Assembly: GCA_015234525.1 (NCBI GenBank)
Contig: JADGMX010000042.1
Span: forward strand, 20,890 to 84,889
DNA length: 64,000 nt
From: Flavobacterium sp.
GTDB taxonomy: Bacteria > Bacteroidota > Bacteroidia > Flavobacteriales > Flavobacteriaceae
Direction: 5' to 3'
Part shown: positions 51,487 through 60,802 of the stretch, in pieces
Numbering within the stretch: the first letter of the stretch is position 1
Layout: the number at the start of each line of letters is the position of its first letter
Notes under the pieces: model-generated
Databases searched by the model: none
Seen by the model: the letters and a program-made list of their open reading frames with translations, nothing else
Told to the model about the DNA's origin: nothing
Made by a program: the position numbers and the translations under genes

Positions 51487-52029
51487 TTACATTCCGGCGT
51501 TCATGAATTTTCCGCGGAAAGATCCATCGGTGATATTCTTGGACTGTGAGCAGCTTTCATCGACTTTACCGACAAAGCTGAATGTACCTTCGATCACTTC
51601 GCTGTCAAGTTTAGTGATCGTGATTGTTCCTGTTGCGCCAGAACAATTGCTGGTGTCATAACTCATCGACTCTGCAGTTTCAACATATGCAAGTACGCTG
51701 CCGTCGTTTTCAGGACTTATCGTGTATGTTCCGGTCGCGGTGATGCCTAAAAGGTTGATCACGACCGATTTCATATCTGAACTCGAACCCTGAATCATGA
51801 TCAGCTCGCCAACCATTGATGTTGTTCTTGTAGCGACAACCGTTGAAACGCCTTGAATTTCTAATGAGTTGAATTGTTGACCGTCAACTTTTGCCGAAAT
51901 AAATCCGCCTGCATTTCCCGAAGGCCCGCCGCCGCCATTGTCATCGTCATCGCTGCAAGATGCCACAACCAACGTCATGGCCATAATTCCGATTTTGCCG
52001 AATCTTTTTAATTTTCCAAATGTGTTCAT
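51487..52029 (-). CDS. DUF6252-type lipoprotein
   Basis: 180 aa from ATG 52029. Lipoprotein signal with MTLVVASCSDDDD; the acidic residues after Cys fit surface export in Bacteroidota. The domain includes GGFISAKVDGQQFNSLEIQG, LLGITATGTYTIS and VIEGTFSFVGKVDESCSQ with ITDGSFRGKF, the usual end of DUF6252-like proteins. Function unknown; probably a surface-exposed beta protein. Confidence 0.75.
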   Translation of the reverse strand: MNTFGKLKRFGKIGIMAMTLVVASCSDDDDNGGGGPSGNAGGFISAKVDGQQFNSLEIQGVSTVVATRTTSMVGELIMIQGSSSDMKSVVINLLGITATGTYTISPENDGSVLAYVETAESMSYDTSNCSGATGTITITKLDSEVIEGTFSFVGKVDESCSQSKNITDGSFRGKFMNAGM

Positions 52030-52101
52030 AACGTGATTTGTTTTAGTTTTTACAAATCTGCAATTATGACTATGGGCAATCAATACGTATATATTCGTAT
52101 T

Positions 52102-53049
52102 TTAAAATTCGAAGTGTGGATGTTTCGATTGAAGTGCGTCGATTTTTTTGCGAAGATCAGATAGAAATTGCTGATGCGCTGATGATTCGGCGTTAAATGG
52201 CCGGTGGTTTTGGGCTTTTCTGATATCGCCAACGCGTGCTGCTGTTTCGCGGGTTTCGGCCGAGAAAAAACTGTCGGCGAATTTTTCCCAGATATAATCG
52301 ATGGCGAGCTGATTTGGATGAATCATATCGGACGCATAGAAACGATAATCGCGCAACTCGTCCATCATTATCTCGTATGACGGAAAGTAGCTCACGTTCG
52401 AAACACCTTTCATCGCCTGATGCAATCCTGAGATCAGGTTGGCCTTACTCATTTGATTTTCGACAAATCCGTCTTTCAGATGCCGAACCGGCGAGATCGT
52501 AAATATAATTTGCGCGTCGGGATTGACCGAATGAACCGATTGAATGGTGTTTAGTACTGATTCTGCAACAACTTCTACCGACAACAGTTCCTTATTGAAG
52601 TCGGCTTGTGGCAATTTATGACAATTAGCGACAAATTTGTTTTCGGCCCGATGTCTGTAAACCCACGAAGTTCCAAGCGTTACAATAACGTGCGAGGCGC
52701 TTTGCAATTTCAAACGGGTATTTTTCGCTGCCGAATTTAGTTCGCTGATCAAAGCATCCTTATCCGAATTGCTCAGGTCTGAATGTGCGTCGTACGCGTG
52801 CCAACGTTCCTGATGATAAAAAATATCATCTTCGTAAAATGCGATCTCCAAAACCGCCCGATCAAAATGTTGCGCAATTGCGACCGGATGGAACAATATG
52901 CCAAACGGATTGACGTCGCTTTTAAACTGATAGTGCGCGAATTTTTCTGAAATGTTTATAGCAAAGCAACTTCCGACAGAAAAGATAGCCGAATCATAAT
53001 CGATCTGGCGATTTGCTTTCTGAACCGGAACCGGCGTTGTAAACTGCAT
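52102..53049 (-). CDS. GSCFA-domain protein
   Basis: 315 aa. Named for its GSCFA motif, seen here in SAIFSVGSCFAINISEKF; other landmarks are NPFGILFHP, VIVTLGTSWVYRH, IIFTISPVRHLKDGF and YFPSYEIMMDELRDYRFY with the C-terminal MIHPNQLAIDYIW. The Ser of GSCF and the Asp/His pair of DMIHP resemble an SGNH-type hydrolase. Family members are common next to alaS in flavobacteria. Substrate unknown. Confidence 0.85.
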   Translation of the reverse strand: MQFTTPVPVQKANRQIDYDSAIFSVGSCFAINISEKFAHYQFKSDVNPFGILFHPVAIAQHFDRAVLEIAFYEDDIFYHQERWHAYDAHSDLSNSDKDALISELNSAAKNTRLKLQSASHVIVTLGTSWVYRHRAENKFVANCHKLPQADFNKELLSVEVVAESVLNTIQSVHSVNPDAQIIFTISPVRHLKDGFVENQMSKANLISGLHQAMKGVSNVSYFPSYEIMMDELRDYRFYASDMIHPNQLAIDYIWEKFADSFFSAETRETAARVGDIRKAQNHRPFNAESSAHQQFLSDLRKKIDALQSKHPHFEF

Positions 53050-53053
53050 GGCG

Positions 53054-55681
53054 TTATTTCAGATATTCGGATGCTTTTTCGAGCGCCTCAGTGATTCCGT
53101 CCACGTTCTTGCCGCCGGCAGTTGCGAAGAACGGTTGACCACCGCCACCACCTTGAATGTACTTTCCAAGTTCGCGGACGACTTGACCGGCGTTATAACC
53201 TTTTTCAGCAACTAATTCTTTTGAAATATAACAAGTTAACATCGGCTTTCCTTCTTCTGCGGTAGCAAAAACTAAAAATACATTTTTACCAACGTTGCCG
53301 ATTTCGTACGCAAGATCTTTTGCGCCTTCCGGTGTAAGCGAAACCTGTTTGGCCAAAAACTGCACGCCGTTAATCTCTTGAAGTTCCGCCACGAGTTCGC
53401 CTTTCAGGTTTTTCGCTTTGTCTTTCATCAGCTGGTCAACTTGCTTTTTGAGTTTTACGTTCTCTTCCTGAAGCGATACGACAGCTTTCACTGAATCTTG
53501 CGGATTTTTCAACGCCGATTTGATTTCCGAAAGCATCTTTTCACGAGAGGCAAAATATTCTTTAACCGCATTTCCGGTGATGGCTTCAATTCGTCTGATT
53601 CCGGCCGCAACCGCACCTTCGCTGACAATTTTAAAATGCCATATTTCGGATGTGTTTTGAACGTGGATTCCGCCGCACAATTCCATGCTGTCGCCAAACT
53701 TAATTGCGCGAACATTATCGCCATATTTTTCACCGAACAACGCCATTGCGCCTTCATCAACAGCTTGTTGGAACGGGATATTTCTGCGTTCAATCAAAGG
53801 CAATTGCTCTTCAATCCGCGCATTGACGAAATCTTCGACCTGCTTGATTTCATCTTCGGTCATTTTTGCAAAGTGCGAAAAGTCGAACCGAAGATAATCG
53901 GCGTTTACAAGCGATCCTTTTTGCTCGACATGCGTTCCGAGGATGGTTCGCAATGCCAAATGCATCAAATGCGTAGCCGAGTGATTTCCGGCCGTATGTT
54001 GACGTAGCGTTTTGTCAACGATAGCCAGAAACGGCTCGTTAATATTGTTTGGGAGCGTTTTCGAAAAATGAATAATCAGGTTATTCTCTTTCTTGGTATC
54101 GATGATCCGGATTGTTTCCGCGTCGTTTTTTAAAATTCCACGATCGCCGACTTGTCCACCGCCTTCAGGGTAAAATGGCGTATGATCGAGCACGATTTGA
54201 TACAATGTTCCGTCCTTTTTTGAGTCGACTTTCCGGTAACGCAGAATTTTCACTTCATTGACCAACAAATCATAACCTACAAAAGGTTCCTCTGCGGATT
54301 CGGCGAGAATTACCCAATCTTCAGTTTGCACTTCACTTGCCGCTCTTGATCGGGTTTTCTGTTCGAGCATCGCATTTTGGAAACCTTGCTCGTCGAGTTC
54401 CATGTTGCGTTCGCGAAGAATCAGCGCGGTAAGATCGATCGGGAAGCCGAACGTATCGTATAATTCAAAAGCTTTGCGCCCGTCGATGGTTGTCGAATTT
54501 GATTCGGCGATTACCTTTTCAAGCAATTGCAATCCTTGATCTAATGTTTTCAGAAACGAATTTTCTTCTTCGCGGATCACGTTCATCACCAGCGATTTTT
54601 GCGAACGAATTTCCGGGAATGAATCGCCCATCTGATCGGATAGCGTTTCGACCAATTGATAGATGAAGGCTTCTTTAGTATTTAAAAATGTAAAACCATA
54701 TCTGATGGCTCTTCTTAGAATTCGGCGGATGACATAACCCGCGCCGTTGTTTGACGGAAGCTGACCATCGGCAATGGCAAATGCGACAGCACGAACGTGA
54801 TCGGCGATAACGCGAATGGCGATGTTGATTTTTTCGTCGTCGTCGTTTTCAGCCTTACGCGTATATTTTGCTCCGGTGATGCTTTCGATTTTCTGGATTA
54901 GCGGCGAAAACACATCGGTATCGTAATTTGACTGCACATTTTGAAGAACCATGCAGAGTCGCTCGAAACCCATTCCGGTATCAACGTGTTGCGCAGGAAG
55001 TTTTTCAAGCGAACCATCGGCTTTGCGATTGAATTCCATGAATACGTTATTCCAGATTTCCACCACATGCGGATGATCGGCATTAACCAAATCTTTCCCT
55101 GGAGTTTGTGCTTTTTCGGCTGCTGAACGGATATCGACATGGATTTCGCTACACGGACCACACGGACCTTGCTCGCCCATTTCCCAAAAATTATCTTTTT
55201 TGTTTCCGAGTAAAATCCGGTCTTCAGAAATTAGGGTTTTCCAGATGTCATAAGCTTCCTGATCGAAAGGAACATTTTCTTCTTTGCTTCCTTCAAAAAC
55301 TGTCACATAAAGAATATCCTTATCAATTTTATACACTTCGGTCAGAAGTTCCCATGCCCAATGAATGGCTTCTTTTTTAAAGTAATCGCCAAAGCTCCAG
55401 TTTCCAAGCATTTCGAACATGGTGTGATGATAGGTATCGATACCTACTTCTTCAAGGTCATTGTGCTTTCCTGAAACGCGCAAACATTTTTGAGTATCTG
55501 CGATTCGCGAGCTCTTTGGGGTGGCGTTTCCGAGAAAATATTCTTTGAACTGAGCCATTCCCGAGTTGTTGAACATCAGCGTTGGATCGTCTTTAAGAAC
55601 GATTGGCGCTGAAGGCACGATCATATGATTTTTACTTTGAAAAAAGTCGAGGAATGTCTGGCGGATTTGTTTTGAAGTCAT
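53054..55681 (-). CDS. alaS: alanyl-tRNA synthetase
   Basis: 875 aa. Class IIc synthetase: [20 protein letters not shown] at the start, [20 protein letters not shown], and an editing domain with the HxxxH site in [17 protein letters not shown] and the Cys/His pair near [20 protein letters not shown]-terminal C-Ala region ends with [20 protein letters not shown]. Full length. A TAAATTTG (-7-like, minus strand, 55720-55727) lies upstream. Confidence 0.97.
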   Translation of the reverse strand: MTSKQIRQTFLDFFQSKNHMIVPSAPIVLKDDPTLMFNNSGMAQFKEYFLGNATPKSSRIADTQKCLRVSGKHNDLEEVGIDTYHHTMFEMLGNWSFGDYFKKEAIHWAWELLTEVYKIDKDILYVTVFEGSKEENVPFDQEAYDIWKTLISEDRILLGNKKDNFWEMGEQGPCGPCSEIHVDIRSAAEKAQTPGKDLVNADHPHVVEIWNNVFMEFNRKADGSLEKLPAQHVDTGMGFERLCMVLQNVQSNYDTDVFSPLIQKIESITGAKYTRKAENDDDEKINIAIRVIADHVRAVAFAIADGQLPSNNGAGYVIRRILRRAIRYGFTFLNTKEAFIYQLVETLSDQMGDSFPEIRSQKSLVMNVIREEENSFLKTLDQGLQLLEKVIAESNSTTIDGRKAFELYDTFGFPIDLTALILRERNMELDEQGFQNAMLEQKTRSRAASEVQTEDWVILAESAEEPFVGYDLLVNEVKILRYRKVDSKKDGTLYQIVLDHTPFYPEGGGQVGDRGILKNDAETIRIIDTKKENNLIIHFSKTLPNNINEPFLAIVDKTLRQHTAGNHSATHLMHLALRTILGTHVEQKGSLVNADYLRFDFSHFAKMTEDEIKQVEDFVNARIEEQLPLIERRNIPFQQAVDEGAMALFGEKYGDNVRAIKFGDSMELCGGIHVQNTSEIWHFKIVSEGAVAAGIRRIEAITGNAVKEYFASREKMLSEIKSALKNPQDSVKAVVSLQEENVKLKKQVDQLMKDKAKNLKGELVAELQEINGVQFLAKQVSLTPEGAKDLAYEIGNVGKNVFLVFATAEEGKPMLTCYISKELVAEKGYNAGQVVRELGKYIQGGGGGQPFFATAGGKNVDGITEALEKASEYLK

Positions 55682-55689
55682 TTTTCTTT

Positions 55690-55935
55690 AATGTGTAAAT
55701 GTGGAAATGTAACAATGTGCAAATTTATGTATCGACCCATGAATTTATTCATCGGTACATTTATACATTGGTACATTAAACTTGCCCCTGACAGCAGTGG
55801 AAAGCTTTGAAGTTATGAGAGCTATTTTTTGCAATTTATGCCCGGCGACCGAAAGGAAGCCCGGGTAGGAATTAGCAAAAAAAGCGACACAACGAAAACT
55901 TGCAACGAATGGCAGGAACAGGCTCTAAAATATAA
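55690..55935. repeat. intergenic gap of 347 bp with low-complexity and GC-rich element
   Basis: 55690-55780 is a degenerate series of AATGTG/GTACATT words, with the palindrome ATGAAT-TT-ATTCAT at 55739-55752. About 55790-55935 is a block starting CCCCTGACAGCAGTGGAAAG, containing CCCGGCGACCGAAAGG and ending GGAACAGGCTCTAAAA, whose ends resemble the stop-adjacent family but whose middle differs. No convincing gene is in the gap. A TAAATTTG at 55960-55967 could serve the M23 gene. Confidence 0.45.
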
Positions 55936-56028
55936 CGCAATCAAATTCGTTTAAATTTTTAAATTTGCTTGGCTGCGAAAATCTAATTAAAACCCGTATT
56001 GCCACGCAAAAATAGGATATTTTAAAAT

Positions 56029-57006
56029 ATGAAAAAGGTAAAATATTACTACGATCCGGAGAGTTTGGCGTATAAAAAAGTTACGAAAAAGAAGCGGACG
56101 AAATTTGCGTATGTCGCGCTATTCCTGGTTGCATCGGCGTTATTTGGATTTTTATGCTTTATTGCTGTCTTAAACACCCCGTTTTTTGAAACTCCGAAAG
56201 ACCGGCTTTTGACGCGCGAGAACGAACATTTGAAGATTCAATACAAGTTGTTGAACAAAAAAATGGACCAGATCGATCAGGTTTTGGGCAGCATTGCTGA
56301 GCGCGACAATACCATTTACAGGACTTATTTTAACTCGGCTCCCATTCCCGAAGAACAGCGCAAGGCGGGTTTTGGCGGTGTAAACCGATATCGTGAACTT
56401 GAAGGTTTTAACAATTCAGAGTTGGTGATCAATACTTCAAAACGCGTTGATGTGATCTCGAAAGAATTATCGGTTCAATCGAAATCGCTTGACGAGATTA
56501 TAAAACTTGCCGGCGAAAAAAGCAAATTATTGGCTGCGATTCCCGCGATTCAGCCTGTTCGGAATGAAAACCTAAAAGCGGTTGCGTCGGGATATGGTTA
56601 CCGAAACGATCCGTTTACGAAGGTGCGAAAATTTCACGCGGGCATGGATTTTTCGGCTAAAAGCGGAACTCCGATTTACGCAACCGGCGACGGCGTTGTG
56701 GTAAAAGCTGACAATACGGCGTCGGGATACGGAAATTGCATTGTAATCAGACATGGGTTTGGTTATGAAACCCTTTATGCGCATTTGAGCAAGTACAAAA
56801 TTAAGCGCGGCCAACGGGTGAAACGCGGCGATATTATTGGCTATGTTGGCAGCACCGGTCGAAGTGAGGCTCCGCATTTGCATTATGAAGTTCATAAAGG
56901 TGGCGAGGTGGTGAACCCGCTTAATTTCTATTACGGAAATATATCTGCGGAAGAATACATTGAAATTGCTAAATTAGCCAATCAGGAAAACCAATCACTC
57001 GACTAA
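56029..57006 (+). CDS. M23-family metallopeptidase, membrane anchored
   Basis: 325 aa. A membrane helix at about residues 24-48 (FAYVALFLVASALFGFLCFI), coiled coil at about 70-100 (RENEHLKIQYKLLNKKMDQI), and a LytM/M23 domain at about 190-300: GYRNDPFTKVRKFHAGMDF with the first zinc His/Asp, GNCIVIRHGFGYETLYAHL, and the second His pair in APHLHYEVHKGG. All zinc ligands are present, so it should be an active D,D- or glycyl-endopeptidase on peptidoglycan. It starts a + strand unit divergent from alaS, immediately followed by the MerR gene. Confidence 0.9.
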   Translation: MKKVKYYYDPESLAYKKVTKKKRTKFAYVALFLVASALFGFLCFIAVLNTPFFETPKDRLLTRENEHLKIQYKLLNKKMDQIDQVLGSIAERDNTIYRTYFNSAPIPEEQRKAGFGGVNRYRELEGFNNSELVINTSKRVDVISKELSVQSKSLDEIIKLAGEKSKLLAAIPAIQPVRNENLKAVASGYGYRNDPFTKVRKFHAGMDFSAKSGTPIYATGDGVVVKADNTASGYGNCIVIRHGFGYETLYAHLSKYKIKRGQRVKRGDIIGYVGSTGRSEAPHLHYEVHKGGEVVNPLNFYYGNISAEEYIEIAKLANQENQSLD

Positions 57007-57339
57007 ATGCAAATAGAATTATCGGCAGACAAAAGGTATTACAGCATTGGCGAGGTTGCTCGTGCTTTTGCGGTCAATGCGTCGCTTATTCGCTTTTGGG
57101 ACAAGGAGTTCGACATTCTAAAACCAAAGAAAAATGCGAAAGGCAACCGAATGTTTACTCCGGAAGATGTAAAAAATCTTCAATTGATTTACCATTTGGT
57201 CAAGGAGCGGGGATTTACCCTTGATGGTGCAAAGGCGCATTTGAAGCAAGGTCAGAAGAAAACGCTTGACAAATTTGAAATTATCAGCAAACTGGAAGCA
57301 ATCAAATTACAGTTAATCAACATTAAAAACCAACTATAA
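57007..57339 (+). CDS. MerR-family transcriptional regulator
   Basis: 110 aa. A winged helix-turn-helix (YYSIGEVARAFAVNASLIRF then WDKEFDILKPKKNAKGNRMF) and a helical segment (LIYHLVKERGFTLDGAKAHL) form a minimal MerR protein without effector-binding domain. ATG directly follows the M23 stop codon, so expression is coupled. It is common beside M23 and LemA genes in flavobacteria; the regulated genes are unknown. Confidence 0.88.
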   Translation: MQIELSADKRYYSIGEVARAFAVNASLIRFWDKEFDILKPKKNAKGNRMFTPEDVKNLQLIYHLVKERGFTLDGAKAHLKQGQKKTLDKFEIISKLEAIKLQLINIKNQL

Positions 57340-57360
57340 CAACTTAAAACAAAAACAAAA

Positions 57361-57948
57361 ATGAGAAAATACCTTCCTTGGATCATTATCGGCGGACTTG
57401 TGATCATCGCATTTATCTGGGCAAAATCGTTTAACAATAAAGCGGTCGACCTAAATCAGGCGGTTGAACAATCATGGGGTAACGTTCAAACGGCGTATCA
57501 ACGTCGAAACGATCTGATCGGCAATCTTGTCAATACGGTAAAAGGTGCGGCGGATTTCGAAAGATCGACATTGACTGACGTGATTGAAGCTCGTGCAAAG
57601 GCGACATCAATTCAGATCGACCCGGCGAACATTACGCCGGAGCAATTGGCTGCTTTTAACTCGGCTCAAAGTGGCGTTTCTTCAAGTTTAGGCCGATTAT
57701 TGGTGAGCGTTGAACGTTATCCCGAATTGAAAGCCAACCAGAACTTCCTAAAATTACAGGACGAGCTTGCAAGCACTGAAAATCAGATTCTGACTTCACG
57801 AACCCGATTTAATGAAGCTGTGAGACCTTATAACACTCACATTTCTCGCTTCCCGAACTCGATGTTTGCCGGAGTGTTCGGTTTTGAGAAAAAGACGTAT
57901 TTCAATGCGGTTGAAGGTGCAGATAAACCTGTTGAAGTTCAATTCTAA
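57361..57948 (+). CDS. lemA: LemA-family protein
   Basis: 195 aa. An N-terminal membrane helix (WIIIGGLVIIAFIWA) is followed by the LemA four-helix core: AVDLNQAVEQSWGNVQTAYQ, RRNDLIGNLVNTVKGAADFE, SVERYPELKANQNFLKLQDE and SRTRFNEAVRPYNTHISRFP. LemA proteins are membrane scaffolds often encoded next to TPM-domain proteins, as here. Possible role: envelope protein complex assembly. Confidence 0.92.
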   Translation: MRKYLPWIIIGGLVIIAFIWAKSFNNKAVDLNQAVEQSWGNVQTAYQRRNDLIGNLVNTVKGAADFERSTLTDVIEARAKATSIQIDPANITPEQLAAFNSAQSGVSSSLGRLLVSVERYPELKANQNFLKLQDELASTENQILTSRTRFNEAVRPYNTHISRFPNSMFAGVFGFEKKTYFNAVEGADKPVEVQF

Positions 57949-57957
57949 ATAGCAATT

Positions 57958-58395
57958 ATGCCGAAGCCTGAAAACTTTTTATCGGAAGCCGAAGAACTGG
58001 AAGTCGTAGATGCGATTCGCAAGGCTGAAATGGCAACTTCCGGTGAGATTCGTGTTCACATCGAGCGCCACTGCCCTACTGATCTTGTCACGCGTTCCGC
58101 TGAAGTTTTTCATATGCTGAAGATGGACGAAACCGCTTTGGCGAACGGCGTTTTGATCTACGTGGCCGTTGATGACCATCGGTTTTACATTTGTGGCGAC
58201 AAAGGCATAAACGATGTGGTTAGTCCTGACTTTTGGGATTGCACCAAGGACGTGATGGTAATGCATTTCAAGAACCACGATTTTAAACGTGGCTTACTTG
58301 AAGGCATTCAGCGCGCCGGCGAACAGCTGCAAAAGTATTTCCCTCGTCTTGAGGGCGATAAGAACGAACTTCCAAATGAGATCTCGAATGGGTAA
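57958..58395 (+). CDS. TPM-domain protein, soluble
   Basis: 145 aa. TPM phosphatase-like fold: FLSEAEELEVVDAIRKAEMA, TSGEIRVHIERHCPTD, LANGVLIYVAVDDHRFYICG and GDKGINDVVSPDFW. It lacks a signal peptide and membrane helix, in contrast to the following TPM gene. The lemA-TPM-TPM trio is conserved in Bacteroidota and thought to form a membrane complex. Its stop overlaps the next gene by 8 bp. Confidence 0.85.
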   Translation: MPKPENFLSEAEELEVVDAIRKAEMATSGEIRVHIERHCPTDLVTRSAEVFHMLKMDETALANGVLIYVAVDDHRFYICGDKGINDVVSPDFWDCTKDVMVMHFKNHDFKRGLLEGIQRAGEQLQKYFPRLEGDKNELPNEISNG

Positions 58396-59197
58396 ACTCC
58401 AGGTTTTTAAATATCTTTCCTTGCTGCAAATTTTGTGTTTCTTACTTGTTGGTCAGATTGGCTTTGCCCAATTCGACATACCGAAGAAACCTGAATTGCA
58501 GACTAGTCTTTACGATTATGCCAATATTTTACAGCCCGATCAAAAATCGGCGCTTGAGCAGAAGCTTATTCGGTATTCTGACACGACCTCGACCCAAATC
58601 GTAGTGGTAACCGTGCCGACGATTAAAGGCGAAGATATTGGACAGTTAACCGTTAAATGGGGACATGCGTGGGGCGTTGGTCAGGCGAAGGAAGACAACG
58701 GCGTATTTATTTTATTGGCTGAAAAAGAGCGGCGTATTTATATCGCGCCGGGTTATGGTGTTGAAGACCGGCTCACGGCCGGAATCAACGGCGAACTTAT
58801 TAGAAACGTGATCTTGCCCGAGTTTAAAGCCGGAAATTATTACGGCGGACTCGACAAAGGCGCTGATGCGATTTTTCAGGTTTTACAGGGAAAATACAAA
58901 GCTGTTCGAAAGGCAGACAATAAAAAGGAACTTCCCATTTTACCTATCATTATCATTGTTATAATAATCATTTTCTTGATCGCGCGCAGTAACAAGCGCG
59001 GTGGTGGCAACTCGGGTAACCGTGGTGGCGGCATTGACCTGGCGGATATATTAATTCTGAGTAGCTTAGGCCGTGGTGGTTTTGGCGGCGGCGGCGGTTT
59101 TGGCGGCTCGTCTGGCGGAGGTTTCGGCGGCGGCGGTTTTGGTGGTGGTTTTGGCGGCGGCGGATTTAGTGGTGGCGGCGCTGGCGGTGGATGGTAA
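58388..59197 (+). CDS. membrane-bound TPM-domain protein with Gly-rich tail (YgcG-like)
   Basis: 269 aa from ATG 58388. Signal peptide (MGKLQVFKYLSLLQILCFLL), TPM domain at about 30-165 (LYDYANILQPDQKSALEQKL, TTSTQIVVVTVPTIKGEDIG, AEKERRIYIAPGYGVEDRLT), a membrane helix near 185-205 (ILPIIIIVIIIIFLIA), then a long Gly/Phe-rich tail. The tail is a low-complexity series of GGGFGG units and ends in GGW. This is the usual YgcG architecture. ATG 58376 is an alternative start. Confidence 0.88.
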   Translation: MGKLQVFKYLSLLQILCFLLVGQIGFAQFDIPKKPELQTSLYDYANILQPDQKSALEQKLIRYSDTTSTQIVVVTVPTIKGEDIGQLTVKWGHAWGVGQAKEDNGVFILLAEKERRIYIAPGYGVEDRLTAGINGELIRNVILPEFKAGNYYGGLDKGADAIFQVLQGKYKAVRKADNKKELPILPIIIIVIIIIFLIARSNKRGGGNSGNRGGGIDLADILILSSLGRGGFGGGGGFGGSSGGGFGGGGFGGGFGGGGFSGGGAGGGW

Positions 59198-59300
59198 TTG
59201 GGGAAGGTTGAGTGGTAAAGGTTAGCGGCGACAGCCAGAAAGTGCGAAATTAACTATTGGATAATTATGATGAAACTGTAAGTTCAAAAACACATTCAAA

Positions 59301-59474
59301 ATGCTGAAGTACTGGAGATTGTTTCAATTTATTTTATCAACAATTTTAATGACGCCTGCTTTGTATTTTCTTGCTGATTTTGACTTTATATCATCAGCTT
59401 TTGTTTCAGTTTGTGCGGGCTTGTTGACTTACGCTATACCTGTAAGTCGAAACAGAAAGGCTATTGATGAATGA
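59301..59474 (+). CDS. 57-aa membrane protein in the AT-rich island
   Basis: Reads MLKYWRLFQFILSTILMTPA then two likely membrane helices separated by an acidic turn (LADFDF), ending PVSRNRKAIDE. No family is recognised. The spacing and topology look genuine, and it is on the opposite strand to the DUF6705 genes. The short length makes the call tentative. Confidence 0.45.
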   Translation: MLKYWRLFQFILSTILMTPALYFLADFDFISSAFVSVCAGLLTYAIPVSRNRKAIDE

Positions 59475-59517
59475 TGCACTCAAAATCTGCTAAACAGGTG
59501 AATCAGTGAGTTTTATT

Positions 59518-59667
59518 CTAATACGCTTTTATTGATGGCTCAATTTGAACGAGTTGATTGATTGGAAGAAGCATAAAAATTATTAAAAAGTAGCTGTATG
59601 GAACCCAAAAAAGTGAATACCTATTCATTTTGCAGCAGTTTTGATTTTTTACATGGAATTTAATCAT
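59518..59667 (-). pseudogene. truncated copy of the small membrane protein gene
   Basis: From ATG 59667 the reading frame gives MIKFHVKNQNCCKMNRYSLF and so on, nearly identical to the first 35 residues of the intact gene at 60361-60738. After MLLP similarity stops, and 14 unrelated residues lead to TAG. The upstream 151 bp match copy B at 97-98 percent. It is the remnant of a tandem duplicate. Confidence 0.75.
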
Positions 59668-59713
59668 ATATTTTTATGCATTAAGCTAATTCTGCTTCTC
59701 CAAAATATAAACT
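59563..59713. repeat. 151-bp direct repeat, copy A
   Basis: Matches 60634-60784 with three mismatches at a constant offset of 1071 bp. It holds the last nine codons of the DUF6705 gene and the first 35 codons of the truncated membrane-protein copy. Confidence 0.9.
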
Positions 59714-60321
59714 CCGAATGGGATGTTATACTCTGAATAAAAATTTTGTGTGCCATCGAAGCCTCCGCTTTCGCCACCAATCGCCCTAAAATTAAGTCGA
59801 AGTTTTTCGATGCCGCCTTCAACAAAATAATGGAATATCATTTCAGGTTCATAACCTAAAATTGACCGCTCTGGATCCTTAAAAAACGATATTAACTTAA
59901 CATCGTTGGGACCGCAGTTCTTACAATAGTCAGGATTCCCAGCAGTAGGTTTTTGTATAATAGACCCCGTAATATTATACTTGTATGGATCATTGTTGTA
60001 GTTTACATTTATGTTTGGCAAAGTATTAATCTTTTCAATTCCTTGTTCAATATACTTATATTCACCAATAATATAATCTCTATAAACAATAATATAAACA
60101 TAATCGACATGTTGCATTTCTTTTTTCTGCAAAACAATAGTTAAGGAAGTATCACCACTTGTATATTTCCACGTTCCTACAAAATTGTCTAGATCGTTAT
60201 TTAAGTCTTTGTAATATGCCTCTGGTGTTTCCATCGTATCGTCGTACAACGATTTTACAGGACTCTGAGCGCTGCAGGATATTGCAATAATCGCGGCGAA
60301 AACAACGGTAAAATCTTTCAT
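59686..60321 (-). CDS. DUF6705-type lipoprotein
   Basis: 211 aa. Signal peptide with possible lipobox (AIIAISC), then DLDNFVGTWKYTSGDTSLTI, the DUF6705 hallmark (FxGTWxY followed by a lipocalin-like strand), YIEQGIEKINTLPNINV, and a C-terminus GGFDGTQNFYSEYNIPFGVY ending ILEKQN. Function is unknown; the family is expanded in flavobacteria as tandem copies with variable neighbours. The sequence is much more AT-rich than the flanking genes. It follows the intact small membrane protein gene on the same strand. Confidence 0.78.
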   Translation of the reverse strand: MKDFTVVFAAIIAISCSAQSPVKSLYDDTMETPEAYYKDLNNDLDNFVGTWKYTSGDTSLTIVLQKKEMQHVDYVYIIVYRDYIIGEYKYIEQGIEKINTLPNINVNYNNDPYKYNITGSIIQKPTAGNPDYCKNCGPNDVKLISFFKDPERSILGYEPEMIFHYFVEGGIEKLRLNFRAIGGESGGFDGTQNFYSEYNIPFGVYILEKQN

Positions 60322-60360
60322 GGTAGACTTCGTTAAGTTGTACGAACAAGAAAGTGCGCC

Positions 60361-60738
60361 CTATCTTGTATTCAGTGGTGGCATTGCTGCAGGTAAATGT
60401 GATTCCTCGCTTTGATCATAAATATATGGTTCTAAAATGAAATTTCTGACACAATAACATCCAATAAACAGCAACACTGCAACGAGAATATTTTTCACCG
60501 CCGGTCTATATCTTTTTAGTACAATATCCAAAACCAGAATTACTAAAAAAAATACGGGTAATAAATAAAATAATACTATGATTGATAGCGCAATCACTGG
60601 GTATGCACCATAGGTTAATCCATTGTACTTAGATGGAAGAAGCATAAAAATTATTAAAAAGTAGCTGTATAGAATCCAAAAAAGTGAATACCTATTTATT
60701 TTGCAGCAGTTTTGATTTTTTACATGGAATTTAATCAT
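60361..60738 (-). CDS. small multi-pass membrane protein paired with DUF6705
   Basis: 125 aa with about three membrane helices (LFWILYSYFLIIFMLLP, VIALSIIVLFYLLPVFFLVI, NILVAVLLFIGCYCVR). N-terminus MIKFHVKNQNCCKINRY. It lies 39 bp upstream of the DUF6705 gene in the direction of transcription, and a fragment of a second copy follows that gene, which suggests the two genes move as a unit. No family recognised. Confidence 0.6.
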   Translation of the reverse strand: MIKFHVKNQNCCKINRYSLFWILYSYFLIIFMLLPSKYNGLTYGAYPVIALSIIVLFYLLPVFFLVILVLDIVLKRYRPAVKNILVAVLLFIGCYCVRNFILEPYIYDQSEESHLPAAMPPLNTR

Positions 60739-60784
60739 ATATTTTTATGCATTAAGCTAATTCTGCTTCTCCAAAATATAAACT
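60634..60784. repeat. 151-bp direct repeat, copy B
   Basis: The partner of 59563-59713. Here it covers the 5' part of the intact small membrane protein gene and the sequence just upstream of it. Confidence 0.9.
60757..60784 (-). pseudogene. remnant 3' end of a second DUF6705 gene
   Basis: The minus strand reads the codons for VYILEKQN and TAG, the same ending as the DUF6705 gene at 59686. Everything 5' of it is missing, and the next upstream sequence is the end region of the TonB-dependent protein gene. This shows that a second DUF6705 gene was lost. Confidence 0.6.
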
Positions 60785-60802
60785 GCTAAACTCCACCATC
60801 AA

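Noticed and set aside
55690..55780. Replication origin (DnaA-box cluster) in the AT-rich gap before alaS
   Set aside because: The AATGTG words do not match the TTATCCACA-type DnaA box, and no dnaA, dnaN or gyrase genes are nearby.
58980..59197. Gly-rich tail of the TPM protein as a possible repeat expansion or frameshift artefact
   Set aside because: The Gly/Phe-rich C-terminus is normal for this family, and the frame remains open to a natural stop.
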